A stretch of 64,000 nt of DNA, taken from positions 1,116,001-1,180,000 of the forward strand of contig CM074765.1 of the NCBI GenBank assembly GCA_037355855.1, in the 5' to 3' direction. The notes under the pieces were generated by a model. It was not told where the DNA came from. It made no database searches and saw only the letters and a program-made list of their open reading frames with translations. Below are positions 21,712-32,371 of the stretch, in pieces (positions within the stretch are counted from its first letter, which is position 1; every line of letters begins with the position of its first letter). This DNA is from Pseudo-nitzschia pungens (taxonomy: Eukaryota > Bacillariophyta > Bacillariophyceae > Bacillariales > Bacillariaceae). The position numbers and the translations under genes are program-made.

Positions 21712-22604
21712 TGCGGATTGGTTCCGGAAGATCACGTAGAGCCGATTGGGTTTGCGGGAGAAATCAACGTCGGTGTTGTCGTTTGGGACGGCGATTCTCA
21801 TGGAATGTGGCTATAATGGTGGACAAGGACGGTACGAGTGCGAGTGCGGTCGGATGTTGCGATGCGGTTGCTGCTCCCGGGTCGAACGAACGAACGAGCG
21901 AACGAACGAGGTGCCGAATTCGGGGAATGCATCCTGCATCCACAGGCATCTCCAAAACTTGATGAACCCGTCGTTGCGAGAGTGTCGTGTCATCGGCCTA
22001 CCGGTACAGACCTTACGTACGGTAAGGTTATTGGTTGCTACGCAAAATCTTAGAGAAGAACGGCGTCAGTGTCGTGAGATCTTTTGCCATCGGCTCACGA
22101 ATTTCGGTAAGAAAAGTACGAGTACCGGTACACGTACTGATACGTGTACCAATATTGCAGAAGACACATCGTTACTCGTACTGAAACGTACGTTATTTTT
22201 TCTTTTTCTACGCAACTTCCTCGACACCCGGAAACGTGGAATACGCACTTGGATTGCCAACTCATAATCTTACTCCTCGTAAGGTTATCGCACCACCCGG
22301 AGAATTTTGTGGGGGGCACCTGCTCCCGGCGGACGACCGAGAGACGAGTGAGTCCCGTCACGACCAAGATCTGACTCACTCACGGATTTCAAAAATCGGG
22401 GTTCGACCAAACCACCGAATAATCTACTCGTACCATTCTGTATCACAAGCTACGAGCTAGGCATCATTCTCACAACATCGCAGTGGCATCAAGGTGCATG
22501 TGTTAGACACAAACCTCTTTGTCCCAGCAAGTTCCCGATCTACCGTTCATACATATATTCCAGTGACTGATAGGAATCCTACTAGAACCTCTTTGCACGC
22601 AACG
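21712..22604. other. Intergenic between divergent FKBP and DUF2071 genes
   Basis: Contains GAACGAACGAGC repeats (about 21880-21910), several GTAAGGTTA motifs (about 22020 and 22280) and GTACGAGTACCGGTAC-like palindromic stretches (22100-22200). No gene is supported. Confidence 0.55.
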
Positions 22605-23951
22605 ATGACCACGGAATCCGCGTCTCCTTCTTCGCGAGACGCGGCGAAAACGACAACGACAACGAAAATGACCACGACAACGACGCGCCAGCAGCCGTCC
22701 CTGCCGCCTTCCCCGTGGCCGCTGTGGCGCTTTGTTCCGGTGCCGAGATTCCGATTCATGGTCCACGACAGGTGGTCCAACGTCTTGTTTCTCCACTGGA
22801 GGGTCCCGGAGCACCTCGAACCGATCCTGGAACACCACGCGGCACCCTTTCGCCTCGATCGGTTCGACGGATCGGCTTGGATCGGACTGATTCTGCTGAC
22901 GGAAGAAGCCGTCGGTCCGAGTCTGGGACGGAACCGGTACACCTGCGTGACGCACCACGGCGTCAACGTGAGGACCTACGTGAGGGGGAGCGGCAGCGGC
23001 AGCGGTGATGCCACTGCAACGACGACTGCAGCAACAACAACGGGAACAACAACGGCAACAACAACGGCAACAACGGCACCCCGCGGAATCCACTTTTCGT
23101 CCCTCGAGTGCGACGACGAATTCACGTCCTACGGAGCCAATTTCTTCGGCATGCCGTACCGGGTCGCCACCATGGAACGGACCTACGGCCGGAGCGAACC
23201 ATCATCGGCGGAGCCGTCGGACTCGGCTCGGTCGACGTCGGAACCAACGCCGGCGCGGGCGCAAGCGGAACGGTATTGGTACCGACTGCGATCGGAACGA
23301 TTGCCGCGGAGCGCCCCGTCCCTCCTTCGCGTGCTTTCCCACGCGCTGCGGTGGTGCCGACCGAGAAAGCTTCACACGACGACGACGACGACCACCACCA
23401 CCATTGTGGGAACCAGTTGGAACAACAACAACAACAACAACAACAACAGCAATCACAATCACGAAAACAATCACGAAAACAAAACCGCCGCAAGCAGCGC
23501 TCGTTCGGAACCGAGCTCGACACCCGACAGCGGAGAGAGCAGAAGCAACAGCAACGACGATGCCCTTCCGCAATCCCCCAAAAAAACCCAAACCTTCACG
23601 GTCGATTGCACGTGGAGCCGCTCCGTGAGCGGTGATGCCAGCGACGCAACAACACCAACAACACCAGCGATCCCCGCGGCGGATCCCTTCGCGGACTGGG
23701 CGTGCGAGCGGTATTTTGTGTACACCGAAGCGTACGGCACCCAATGGCGCGGAGAGGTGGAGCACGAACCGTGGCCGACGTGCGAGGTCCGACTCGAGCG
23801 CCTCTCCATCACCGGTGCGGAAACGTACGAACCCGGGGAGATGCGGCCCCTCCTCTCGCACATGGCCGGGACCCCTCCGGACCGCGTGGGATTCAGCCCC
23901 GGAGTGGGACCGGTGCGCTTTCAAATGCTGCAACCGGTGGGAGCGGGGTGA
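22605..23951 (+). CDS. DUF2071 (YqjF-like) family protein
   Basis: The ATG at 22605 (ACGATGACC) gives 448 aa. After a Thr-rich lead (MTTESASPSS...), the family pattern is clear. RWSNVLFLHWRVPEHLEPIL (about 56-75), then FDGSAWIGLILL (87-98) and HHGVNVRTYVRG (117-128). After a Thr-rich insert comes IHFSSLECDDEFTSYGANFF followed by GMPYR (about 165-195). A late WACERYFVYTEAYGTQWRGE matches the end of the bacterial domain. DUF2071 proteins are mostly bacterial and uncharacterised, with an acetoacetate-decarboxylase-like fold. Here the domain is interrupted by Thr-, Asn- and Ser-rich insertions encoded by AAC/ACA/GAC repeats. No targeting signal is clear. The function is unknown. Confidence 0.85.
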   Translation: MTTESASPSSRDAAKTTTTTKMTTTTTRQQPSLPPSPWPLWRFVPVPRFRFMVHDRWSNVLFLHWRVPEHLEPILEHHAAPFRLDRFDGSAWIGLILLTEEAVGPSLGRNRYTCVTHHGVNVRTYVRGSGSGSGDATATTTAATTTGTTTATTTATTAPRGIHFSSLECDDEFTSYGANFFGMPYRVATMERTYGRSEPSSAEPSDSARSTSEPTPARAQAERYWYRLRSERLPRSAPSLLRVLSHALRWCRPRKLHTTTTTTTTTIVGTSWNNNNNNNNNSNHNHENNHENKTAASSARSEPSSTPDSGESRSNSNDDALPQSPKKTQTFTVDCTWSRSVSGDASDATTPTTPAIPAADPFADWACERYFVYTEAYGTQWRGEVEHEPWPTCEVRLERLSITGAETYEPGEMRPLLSHMAGTPPDRVGFSPGVGPVRFQMLQPVGAG

Positions 23952-24594
23952 ACCGAACCGAACCGAACCGAACCGAACTCTCTGTTGGTGCTCACAATAG
24001 TAGTAGTAGTAGTAGTAGTAGTAGTATTGATTATTACTGCCAGTGGGTTTGGAAGGACACATACACACACACACACGATCTCACCGCGCCACATTCTCCG
24101 TAGCGCTCGATCTGGCAACGGGAATGGGACCCGCGCGTTGAAACATCGGCCTTGCGGTATGGCCAAATCATGGATGGAATTCGACAGAGTTTTGTGCGCA
24201 AAACTATGAAGTACGACGAATGACAACAAACTGGCCAGCGGCCTCGGCTTTTTGGAACACCGGACTGAGTACGTGCCGCCGCATTGCAAAATTACAGACA
24301 GACGCAATACCAGAGAGTGCTGCGCGAAACAAGCTCGAATGTGACGACCGGCGGTGAAGCATCGTGCATGGGGTTCTTCTGTTACTGCGTTAGTTTTCTT
24401 CTCTCTTACATCTGCCAAATCAAGGTGAAGACTTCGATGTCGCACTGTGGATCATTGACACAAAAAAATTGATCCGACAAACCGCATCATTTCCATACTG
24501 TTGATGTATATAGGTTCCAATCTTCGGCGACTTTCGTCTCATCCAAAACCTCACTCCCGCAGAATTCTTGTTCGCTTCTCTCGACGAAAGCATT
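23952..24594. other. Intergenic between convergent genes
   Basis: Begins with ACCGA pentamers (23951-23978), a TAG run (about 23998-24025) and a CA run (24061-24076). No gene supported. Confidence 0.55.
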
Positions 24595-25110
24595 TCACAA
24601 AAACGATTTGTCTCGAATCGGTTCCCCTCTCCGGACGTCAGCGATGGCATCGGCCACTTTGTTCGCCCATTGTTGCCAGACTACGTTTCTGCGGAACAAC
24701 TCACCGCTGCTGACTTCGAGACAGTAATCCCGATGCTGGACAAAGGTCAGCGGTCTGGGACTGTCCTGGTCGAACATTCCCATCCCGTAGCAATAGAGAA
24801 TGGGGAATCGCCGGACCTCGACGTCGGCGCCGCCGTTCGGGTAGCCGGCCTCCCGGAAAATGTCCCGAAAGATCTTGCGCTCCAGCCGGCCCTCCCAGTC
24901 CACGTCGAGCTTGCGGTTTTCCGTCACGACGTTGTGGCACAAAAGATTTTCGGGCTTGGCCCGGACGGTCTCGCGGTTGTGGTGGCAACGGACGGCCCAC
25001 CGCTGCGCGCCTTTCGAGAACTCGACGAGGTGGCCCGTTTTTCCGTTGAGGTGGGTGGCGCTCGTCAGACCGTGGAATTCAACGGCGTAACCCGGTACGG
25101 CGTGCTCCAT
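24595..25110 (-). CDS. Hypothetical 171-aa protein with SH3-like N-terminus
   Basis: ATG at 25110, stop at 24595. The N-terminus VEFHGLTSATHLNGKTGHLV leads to RWAVR...VRAKPENLL. This pattern (LNG-x-x-G ... RW-x-V ... KPENL) recurs in algal proteins as a small SH3-like barrel, often next to MYND or ankyrin domains. The rest, including FREAGYPNGGADVEVRRFPI and a C-terminal helix with VVWQQWANKVADAIADVRR, was not recognised. The frame is clean and codon use resembles neighbouring genes. No targeting peptide is apparent. Confidence 0.78.
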   Translation of the reverse strand: MEHAVPGYAVEFHGLTSATHLNGKTGHLVEFSKGAQRWAVRCHHNRETVRAKPENLLCHNVVTENRKLDVDWEGRLERKIFRDIFREAGYPNGGADVEVRRFPILYCYGMGMFDQDSPRPLTFVQHRDYCLEVSSGELFRRNVVWQQWANKVADAIADVRRGEPIRDKSFL

Positions 25111-27349
25111 TGCGATTGCGTTCTATAGTATCGTACAACCCGAAAGGAATGCGATTGTCGGAGAGAAAGAATGTTTGCTCTTGCAATCCCAACAGATCCA
25201 GAGGCAAAAAAATGAGAAGGAACTAAGATTACTCGCAGTGGTGTGGGACGTGGGACGAGCGAATTCCGCCTCTTCTTTTTCCGCGAAGTGAAATGATGAT
25301 TTTGAGAATCTTGTCTTTTGACAAGTCCATCATTCACACTGTATTTGGAATCATCACTTGGTGTCAAGATTTGTCGAAAAAATCAAAGGATGAACATCAT
25401 ACGAATACCGGTACGGGCACATGTACCGGTAAGTTACCATACTCGTAGTATATTTATGATCATCATTGAGAACCCTTCAACGAACCTGCAGAGAACACCC
25501 CAAAAAAGAATCTGATACATTTTCCCGAGTTCTACAGATTGATTGATTTTGATTCGTTTACGAGGAAGGTTACGAGTATGACCAAGTCAACAACGAATAC
25601 TTCGTATTTTGGTGAAACTTATCTCAAATTACCATTACTGGTAGAAGTATTTCTCAAAATTATTTCTGATGTTTCGATTTGCGGCAGCATGTCTTCCTGG
25701 CTTGACGGTAGCGAGAACTTGAATCGCAGCAGAAGCTCAGGATCCTGGAATGAATCTCAATCAAAAATACCGTGAGTGATCTGGTACGGTAAGTTACTCG
25801 TAATGAAATGCGGCAATTCCATATACATACGGTAACAATACCGGTAGGAAATACTACTGTACGGTACTACGAGCATCATCTCTACTAGGGATCTCTTCCC
25901 AGTCACACCATCGTCGCGCGCGCGCGCCGGGGGATCCACCATCCGAAGAATGAAGAACAAATAATGAATCCACCACCGGGTCCTTTCCACGCCACGAAAC
26001 GAAACGACGACCTATATCGCGTTGTTCCTGATCGGGGTCCCAACCCATCCCTGGAAAGAAGCAAACCACTGCACGGCACGGCACGGCACGGCACTGCACC
26101 GAGAACAAGAAGTTACGATGCGAGGAAAAATAGTGGCAGCAGGGATGATTCATTCATTCTTGTGGTGTGCTGTGTGTGCTGTGAATACTACCGTATACTA
26201 CTTCGTAGTAGCTAGTTGAGTGAAAGTGAGACCGAGTGCGTTGGTTTCTTTTGTTCGTTCTTTTGTTCCTCTATTTTGTTGCCAACCAACCAACAAACCA
26301 ACCAACCAACCAACCAACCAGAAACAGCGGTGCCCTGCCCGTCATCGATTCATTCACTCATTCACTCACTCGATCCACTTGCGCCGTTCCATTGCGGGTT
26401 GCATTGTACGCACGGTAATGGAATTCCGCAATCAACAGAGGTGAGAGCGGGCAAGCAAGCAAGTTGTGCTGTGCTGTGCCGTGCCGTGCCATGTCCCGCC
26501 GCGCCGCGCCCGGTGATGGCATCATCCCGTTCCGATAGTATAGCATAGCATAGTATAGCATAGCATACATCGCATCCGATGGATGATGATGGGGCCGTCG
26601 ACCGTCCGTACACTTCTATTCTATTCTACGCTATTGTTCACGCGTATCACGATGCCCGTGGCTCGTTCTCGGTCTCCTTCTGCCTCGTAGTATTGGATTG
26701 TATTTTCTTCTGTTGCATTCTTTGTTTTGTTGTGCTGTGCTGTGCTGTGCTGTGCTTGGCAACCAACCGTCCGCGGTCGCAGCGAGGAAACCTCCGGCTG
26801 GTTCGGGGCCAATCCTCCCGGCTCAACCGCAGCCGTCCTCGGGGCGAGCGAAAAGCGATGGGTGATTCCTTCCTTCGTGGGTTCCTTTCTTTCCTCCTTG
26901 CTTGCTTTCTTTTGTTTCGAGCGCAAGGGCGGGTGTTCGGTCACCGGAGAACCATCCAATTCGATCCGATCCGATCCGATCCAAACCAAACCAATCCTGC
27001 CGCGCCGCGCCGCGTCGTGGTTGGTTCCAACTCTATCGATACGCTACGGTACGGTAAGGTTTTACGGCCAAGTTTTCGTTCGATCGGTCGAGATCATTAT
27101 GATTCTTGTGATTGATTTGCTCCTACCGGTATGTTGGATGGAGGTTTCCCGACGAATCACGTACGTATCGTCGAATCGAATCGAATCGAAGCAACGTACG
27201 GATTCGGGTCTGTGGGAAGGATACGAAAGTCTCAAAGAAGGCAGGACAACGGTAAAGACCTGACCGTTGGTACCGGTACGGTGCATTGAGCGAAGTTATG
27301 ACACACCCCTCGTCGTGATTTTAAACATGCTTTCTAGTCTAGTAATGTT

Positions 27350-27391
<42 letters not shown>

Positions 27392-27892
27392 CGGTTCTTT
27401 CGTGTGCTGCGATCCGTGTAGTGTTGTGTATTGCATTCGACACCTCTGGCACATCGATGACATCTCGCTGACCCATGAAAGCAAGGAATCGGCATCCAAA
27501 TCGGTACACAAACCTGCTCTAGACTGTATTGAAGAAGATTGCTCTGTTCTGCACCGCACTCCACTGTTCTGCTCTGCACTCCAATATTCTGCGCTGCATT
27601 GGACTGCACTGCACTGCACTGCACTGCACTCCAATGCTCCGAAAGAGCAGCGCAGCGCATCCGGCCATCATGCATCTCGGCCGCCTCATCGGTCGGTCGA
27701 CACGATCCTCGAGTTGATTCGCTTCATTCATTCGTTCTGTGTCCCCTGCGCAAGCACACATGCCAATTTTTCCTTTATTCCTTTCTTCGTTCGTTCGTTC
27801 GTTCATTCGTTCCCTCATTATTGTATTTTGTTTTGTATTGTATTGTTTTGTTTTGTTTCATTTTCTTCCTTTGTTCCTTTGTTGCAACCGGT
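25111..27892. other. Gene-poor 2.8 kb with pentanucleotide microsatellites
   Basis: No gene is supported. Repeats include GGCAC (about 26074-26095), ACCA/ACCAACCA (26284-26322), GTGCT/GTGCC (26466-26490), ATAGC (26538-26567), GTGCT (26731-26757), AATC (27351-27385), TGCAC (27604-27630) and GTTC (27788-27805). ORFs over them are driven by the repeats. GTACGGTA-like motifs are frequent from 25390 to 25870. Confidence 0.6.
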
Positions 27893-29068
27893 TCACACCA
27901 GTTTGGCTAGTTCCGGCAGCAGCAACTCGGGCCGTTTCGGATTGAACCAGACCGCTCGGGTCCCGTTGCGGAGGGCGTGTTGGATGTTCCGGGCGTCGTC
28001 GTCCAGCAGCAGCGTGGTCTTGCGGGTGATGGGCGCCGGCCGCTCGAGATTGGCGGCGTTGCTGCTTTTGCTTTCGCCGCTCTGCTGCTGTTGTTGCTGT
28101 TGTTTACGTTGCTGCTGCTGCTCCTGGTACTCCTCCTCCCGTCGGGCCTCGAGCTCCTCCACGGCGCTGGCCATGTGCTGCTGCTTTCCCTCCCGGCTTC
28201 CGGATCCGCTGTACCTCCAGGATCGGTCCCCGCCCCGGATCGGAATCTTGTGGGACGTGTCGTGGTGCAGGGGGTCACCGTTGCCGCCGACAATGTGGTC
28301 CAACACGCCCCTCACGAAGCGCGTCTGGCAGGAAAATGTCACCACCGCCACCTCCATGCCGCAGTCCAGGGCTTCCAGGATCAGCTGGGAGTAGAGTGGC
28401 CGCACGTGCGGAAAGAGTTCCTCGAGGGAGCCCTTCCAGGCGCCGCCGGTGTGAATGTCTAGAATGGTCTGGTCGAAATCCAGTGCCAGGAAATTGATGC
28501 CCACCGTTTCGCGGAGGTGCTCGACCACGGATCGGACCGTTTCGGCGGAAGCGCCGCGGGTGCTTGCGCTGCTTCGGATTCTGGCTGCTGTAGAAGACAT
28601 TTTGCGAATGGTTTTGAAGTTTCTATTGCTATTGCTGCTGTTGCTATAGACTCGATCGATATTGCGGAAGAGTCTATTGGTGTCAATGCCGGAACGAAGC
28701 GCTGGTTTGTTTGGTTCGATGATAGGCTTGCCGCTGCTGCTGTTACTGCTGCTGCTGTTACTAGTGCCGGTTGCAAGAAAAGTGCTGTGATGAATGATTG
28801 CCAAGAATGCTGCTGCCGTGACACAGAACAAAAGCAAAAATCTTAGCAATGCGATTCCAAAAGGTGCGACCGTCGTCTTCTTTGGTCCCGCCCTCGCTGT
28901 GTGCACCGCCTTCGTTGCGTGCAATTTGTTGCTCGGGGTTGTAGCCGATGCGATCCTGGCGTCCTTGACACGATTCCTCCCGCGGTCGCTGAGGGTGCTA
29001 TTGTTGTCTTTGGCGGTGTCCTTGCTCTTGTCGTGGGAACGATTCGTTCTGTTCCTTCTCCCGTGCAT
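27893..29068 (-). CDS. HAD-superfamily phosphatase-like membrane protein
   Basis: The first true ATG is at 29068 (an upstream codon at 29092 is TTG); 391 aa. A membrane segment lies at about 70-92 (FGIALLRFLLLFCVTAAAFL). The HAD domain starts near 190: LALDFDQTILDIHT gives motif I D-x-D-x-T (D197, D199, T201), VAVVTFS (about 240-246) gives motif II, and LLLDDDARNIQHAL gives the late acidic motif. The Gln-rich stretch QQQQRKQQQQQQQSG sits between motifs II and IV. A phosphatase acting on an unknown substrate is likely. An internal Met157 would give a soluble ~235-aa form, so the membrane part is less certain than the HAD part. It diverges from the adenylate kinase gene. Confidence 0.84.
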   Translation of the reverse strand: MHGRRNRTNRSHDKSKDTAKDNNSTLSDRGRNRVKDARIASATTPSNKLHATKAVHTARAGPKKTTVAPFGIALLRFLLLFCVTAAAFLAIIHHSTFLATGTSNSSSSNSSSGKPIIEPNKPALRSGIDTNRLFRNIDRVYSNSSNSNRNFKTIRKMSSTAARIRSSASTRGASAETVRSVVEHLRETVGINFLALDFDQTILDIHTGGAWKGSLEELFPHVRPLYSQLILEALDCGMEVAVVTFSCQTRFVRGVLDHIVGGNGDPLHHDTSHKIPIRGGDRSWRYSGSGSREGKQQHMASAVEELEARREEEYQEQQQQRKQQQQQQQSGESKSSNAANLERPAPITRKTTLLLDDDARNIQHALRNGTRAVWFNPKRPELLLPELAKLV

Positions 29069-30221
29069 TAGTTGTGAAAGCTGGGCGTACAAGGCGCAAT
29101 TTCTTGTACCGTACCAACCGAAACGTGATCACGAAAACACGAGACAGACACACACACACGACCATGGAGGATCGCTCGTTACGGGTCTGTACCGTATTCG
29201 TCCCACCAGTAATTAACTTAACTTACTTGTACTTGTACGTGCACTCGTCATCGATAATACCGTGAACCTTTGATTGTCCGTCACTTCTTAGAAGTCATAC
29301 CGTACGGTACGGTACAGTAACTGGTAACTTGTACGCAAGCGTAAGATTACCAGGTAATCTTAAGTTACTCGACCGTTTGTTCCTCGTGCCGGACCAGAGA
29401 AACGAGCCGTGCCGACCCGAGCCATTCAACTCTCATCTCAAAAACAAGAAGCAACCGACCAACCAACGGGCTGGAGGATGAGGAACGACGAGCATCTCTC
29501 TCTCTCTCTCTCTTCAAAAAAAAGAAAGTGTCAGTCCAACCGCCAACGGCCCCAACGACGCGGTCGGCTTACGACTGCGTCCAGTAAAGTTGCGTACGCA
29601 AGAATAATACTAGTAACATTACGTGTACGGTACGTAATCATATTGTTACAATAAATAAAAAATAAATGTCGCGATTTATGACCATGGATCGGACACCTTG
29701 TACGTAGTACTCTTTATCACGTGGGTCATTATTATGACCTCTGTTCAATTCTTCGACAAGGCATGGGTAAGGTTAACCTTACTGTACGTAGTACTTACCC
29801 TTACTGTACGTAGTACTTACCCTTACTATACGTAGTACTTAACCTTACTGTACGTAGTACTTAACCTTACTCTGACTATGTCATGTAAGTAATTATCTTT
29901 CCTACCTATCAGACGAGAGAAATCCGTCTCCATTCTCCATCCATCATCCATCCACTGATCATAAACAATACGTACGAGTACCGTAAGATCTTACAGTAAG
30001 GTTTACAAATTAACTTACCGGTACGAAGTAAACACACCAATCAAAAACCCAATCCTTCACCAAGGCAACGACAACGACAACGACAACGGGCATTGCATGA
30101 TTGGAACAGACGCAGTGGCACCGTCCAACAGTAGAACCAACAATCATCGGTAACGACCGAATCATTCAAAGGCATTATTCGGGTGTGGAACGGAAGGCCA
30201 GACTAGCAGGCACGAACGGAA
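29069..30221. other. Divergent intergenic region rich in GTACGTAGTAC motifs
   Basis: Contains the promoters of the HAD and adenylate kinase genes and many AAGGTTA/CTTACC motifs. TACGGTACGGTAC occurs at about 29300, CT repeats at 29492-29512 and GACAAC repeats at about 30066-30088. A 22-bp tandem array is listed separately. No gene supported. Confidence 0.55.
29777..29870. repeat. 22-bp tandem array, about four copies
   Basis: CCTTAC recurs at 29777, 29799, 29821, 29843 and 29865, always 22 bp apart. Each unit carries TACGTAGTAC, itself nearly palindromic. Copies differ by single bases. Confidence 0.85.
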
Positions 30222-31289
30222 ATGTATCGTCTCGCTGTAACTACTAACTTCCCACAATCCACCATTGCCGACTCCGCAACGCAACGCAACGTACCGTGCC
30301 ATCCAATGTTGGGAATAGCAAAATCTCCGAAAGGAATCGTCCTCTGCGGCCGTCTCGCCACCTACGCGACGAGAAGCAAGCCGGCAGCGGCAGCAGAACC
30401 ATTGACGAAACGATTCGTGTCGTCGACCGCGGATTCCGACACCAACACCAATGCCGACAGCAACGAGAGCGACTGTCACCACCACCAACAACAACAAAAC
30501 CAACACCACCGCAATCCAGGATCGAAACGGAGCAGAAAAAATCTGTCGCTCTTTGGTCCCCCCGGCAGCGGCAAGGGCTCGTACGGCAGGCACTTTGCGA
30601 GGGCCCTGGGAGTACCGCTCGTCACCGCCAGCGATCTGCTGAGAAGCCTCCGGCCGGACCTCACCGCGCTCCTGGCCGAGGGCAAGCTCGTGGACGATGC
30701 TATTGTGGGAGCCACCGTGCTGGAGGGACTCGTTGCCCTGCGCAACAATGGAAGTGGCAGCGACAGTGGCAGTGACAACAACACTCGTGACGACACGAAC
30801 GACCAACACAATGGCTACGTCCTCGACGGATTCCCCCGGACCCTCCACCAGGTGACAATCATGGAGGAGACCTGGCCGGAACACCTCAGGATCGCCTCGG
30901 TCGTCCACCTGGCGGTTCCCGATTTCGTCTGCGAGTCCAAGCTCCTCGGTCGCCGGACCTGCTCCGGCTGCGGGACCTCCTACAACGTCGAGGGCGTCGA
31001 CCGAGGGCCCTGGGTCCTCCCGCCGGTGCTGCCGGGGGCGGCCTCCGCCTGCCCCGGGGGGTGGCATCCGGAGCCCTGCCGCGCCGACCGCAAGCGGGAG
31101 GACGACACGCCGCGGATCGTCCGGGACCGCCTCGCCACCTACCACGAGCACGCGGACCCGATCCTGGAGCGCTTTGCCAGCGCCAACACCGAGCAAACAA
31201 CGAGGCTGCTAACGCTGGAACCCCATCGGGGCTTTGAGGATCTGCAGGGGCTGATCGATGCGCTGCGGTCGCACGTGGAGCGGGTTTAG
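30222..31289 (+). CDS. Adenylate kinase, probably organellar
   Basis: ATG at 30222, 355 aa. A ~105-residue N-terminal extension rich in Arg, Ser and Thr without many acids (MYRLAVTTNFPQSTIADSAT...) could be a mitochondrial presequence. The adenylate kinase domain follows: P-loop GPPGSGKGS (112-120), DGFPRT (202-207) with catalytic Arg, and a LID with CSGCG (Cys247, Cys250) plus Cys277 and Cys286, a zinc-type LID. RIVRDRLATYHEHADPIL precedes the C-terminal helix. The reaction is AMP + ATP = 2 ADP. A Ser/Asn-rich insert (175-197) interrupts the domain after the AMP-binding region. The LID around 260-285 is Pro/Gly-rich and longer than usual. Confidence 0.9.
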   Translation: MYRLAVTTNFPQSTIADSATQRNVPCHPMLGIAKSPKGIVLCGRLATYATRSKPAAAAEPLTKRFVSSTADSDTNTNADSNESDCHHHQQQQNQHHRNPGSKRSRKNLSLFGPPGSGKGSYGRHFARALGVPLVTASDLLRSLRPDLTALLAEGKLVDDAIVGATVLEGLVALRNNGSGSDSGSDNNTRDDTNDQHNGYVLDGFPRTLHQVTIMEETWPEHLRIASVVHLAVPDFVCESKLLGRRTCSGCGTSYNVEGVDRGPWVLPPVLPGAASACPGGWHPEPCRADRKREDDTPRIVRDRLATYHEHADPILERFASANTEQTTRLLTLEPHRGFEDLQGLIDALRSHVERV

Positions 31290-32371
31290 AACGAAACAAA
31301 AGAGGAACGAACGAAAGGAAACGAAAGGATCGAACCAATCGATCAATCGATCGATCACTCTGCTATTCTCCGTGGTTGTCGTGACCGCGGCCATGCTCGG
31401 GGAACGCGAAGCGTCGCGTCGCGTCGAAACGATGCAAGTTGTTGTCGTCGTCGTCGTCGTCGTCGTCATTATCCTTATCGTCATTCTCGTCGTCGTCGTC
31501 GCACGGTATTCGCCGCCGTCGTGCTGCGTCCGGGTCCGAGACGGTGGCGCTGCGATCCGTTGCAAACTATTGCCATGGAATGGTGGGTAATCATCTTTTG
31601 TTTCCACCCAGCCGATCCGAGCACGCCCCGCAACGCAACCGAACGCAAAGCCACGCGACGCAACGCAACGCGACGCAAATCGACCCAACTCCGCCCGGAA
31701 AAATCACACCCGGGCGATTGCCCCGGGTTGCCTCGAGAAGGCTTGTGCGTACCGCGGAGACAGAGTGACGAAACGCGTCGATGGGAGCGTGTGGGCGGGC
31801 GGCAGCAGCAGCAACAACAACAACAACAACAGAGACGCGCACGGTGCCGGAATCGATCGCGAGAGCGATTCATTCCGTGTCGGACGTATCGCCACGCGAT
31901 GCCAAGCGACACCACGCAACACCGTATTCTTATCCGGTCGACCAACACCAAGAAACGCTCGCGAGGGGGAGCGGGAGGCAGGGACTCTTGTGGTGTTCTG
32001 GAACACGACACAAAATTGGTCTCGTGGTTGGAATCGTTGCGTACTGAATGGTAGAAGTTTGAAGCTCGAATGCATGGAAGACATAGATTCAATAGGAATC
32101 CACAACAGTTTCGAATTGCGATGCTCATTATTTGATTCGGGCTAACAGTGCTTTGGGCTAGACTTGTGGATCAAAAGCATTTAGTAAGTTATTGTGAACA
32201 TTCTATGAAATTCAAAACGAGAGCACGTGAAACCACCAACTACCAATATGGCGTTGTAGATGCTGCTGCTGCTGCTGCTGCTGGTGATTGCAAAACTCGT
32301 TTGTGAGACCACCTTGCTGGTGCCGGCGGAACCTGGGCTCGAGCTCCGAGGAAGATGACTGCCACTCACGT
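31290..32371. other. Intergenic, repeat-driven ORFs only
   Basis: GTC run (about 31444-31470), GCAAC/GCGAC pentamers (31628-31680), CAA/CAG run (31801-31833) and a GCT run (32262-32283). The ORFs here are low-complexity in several frames. No gene supported. Confidence 0.5.
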
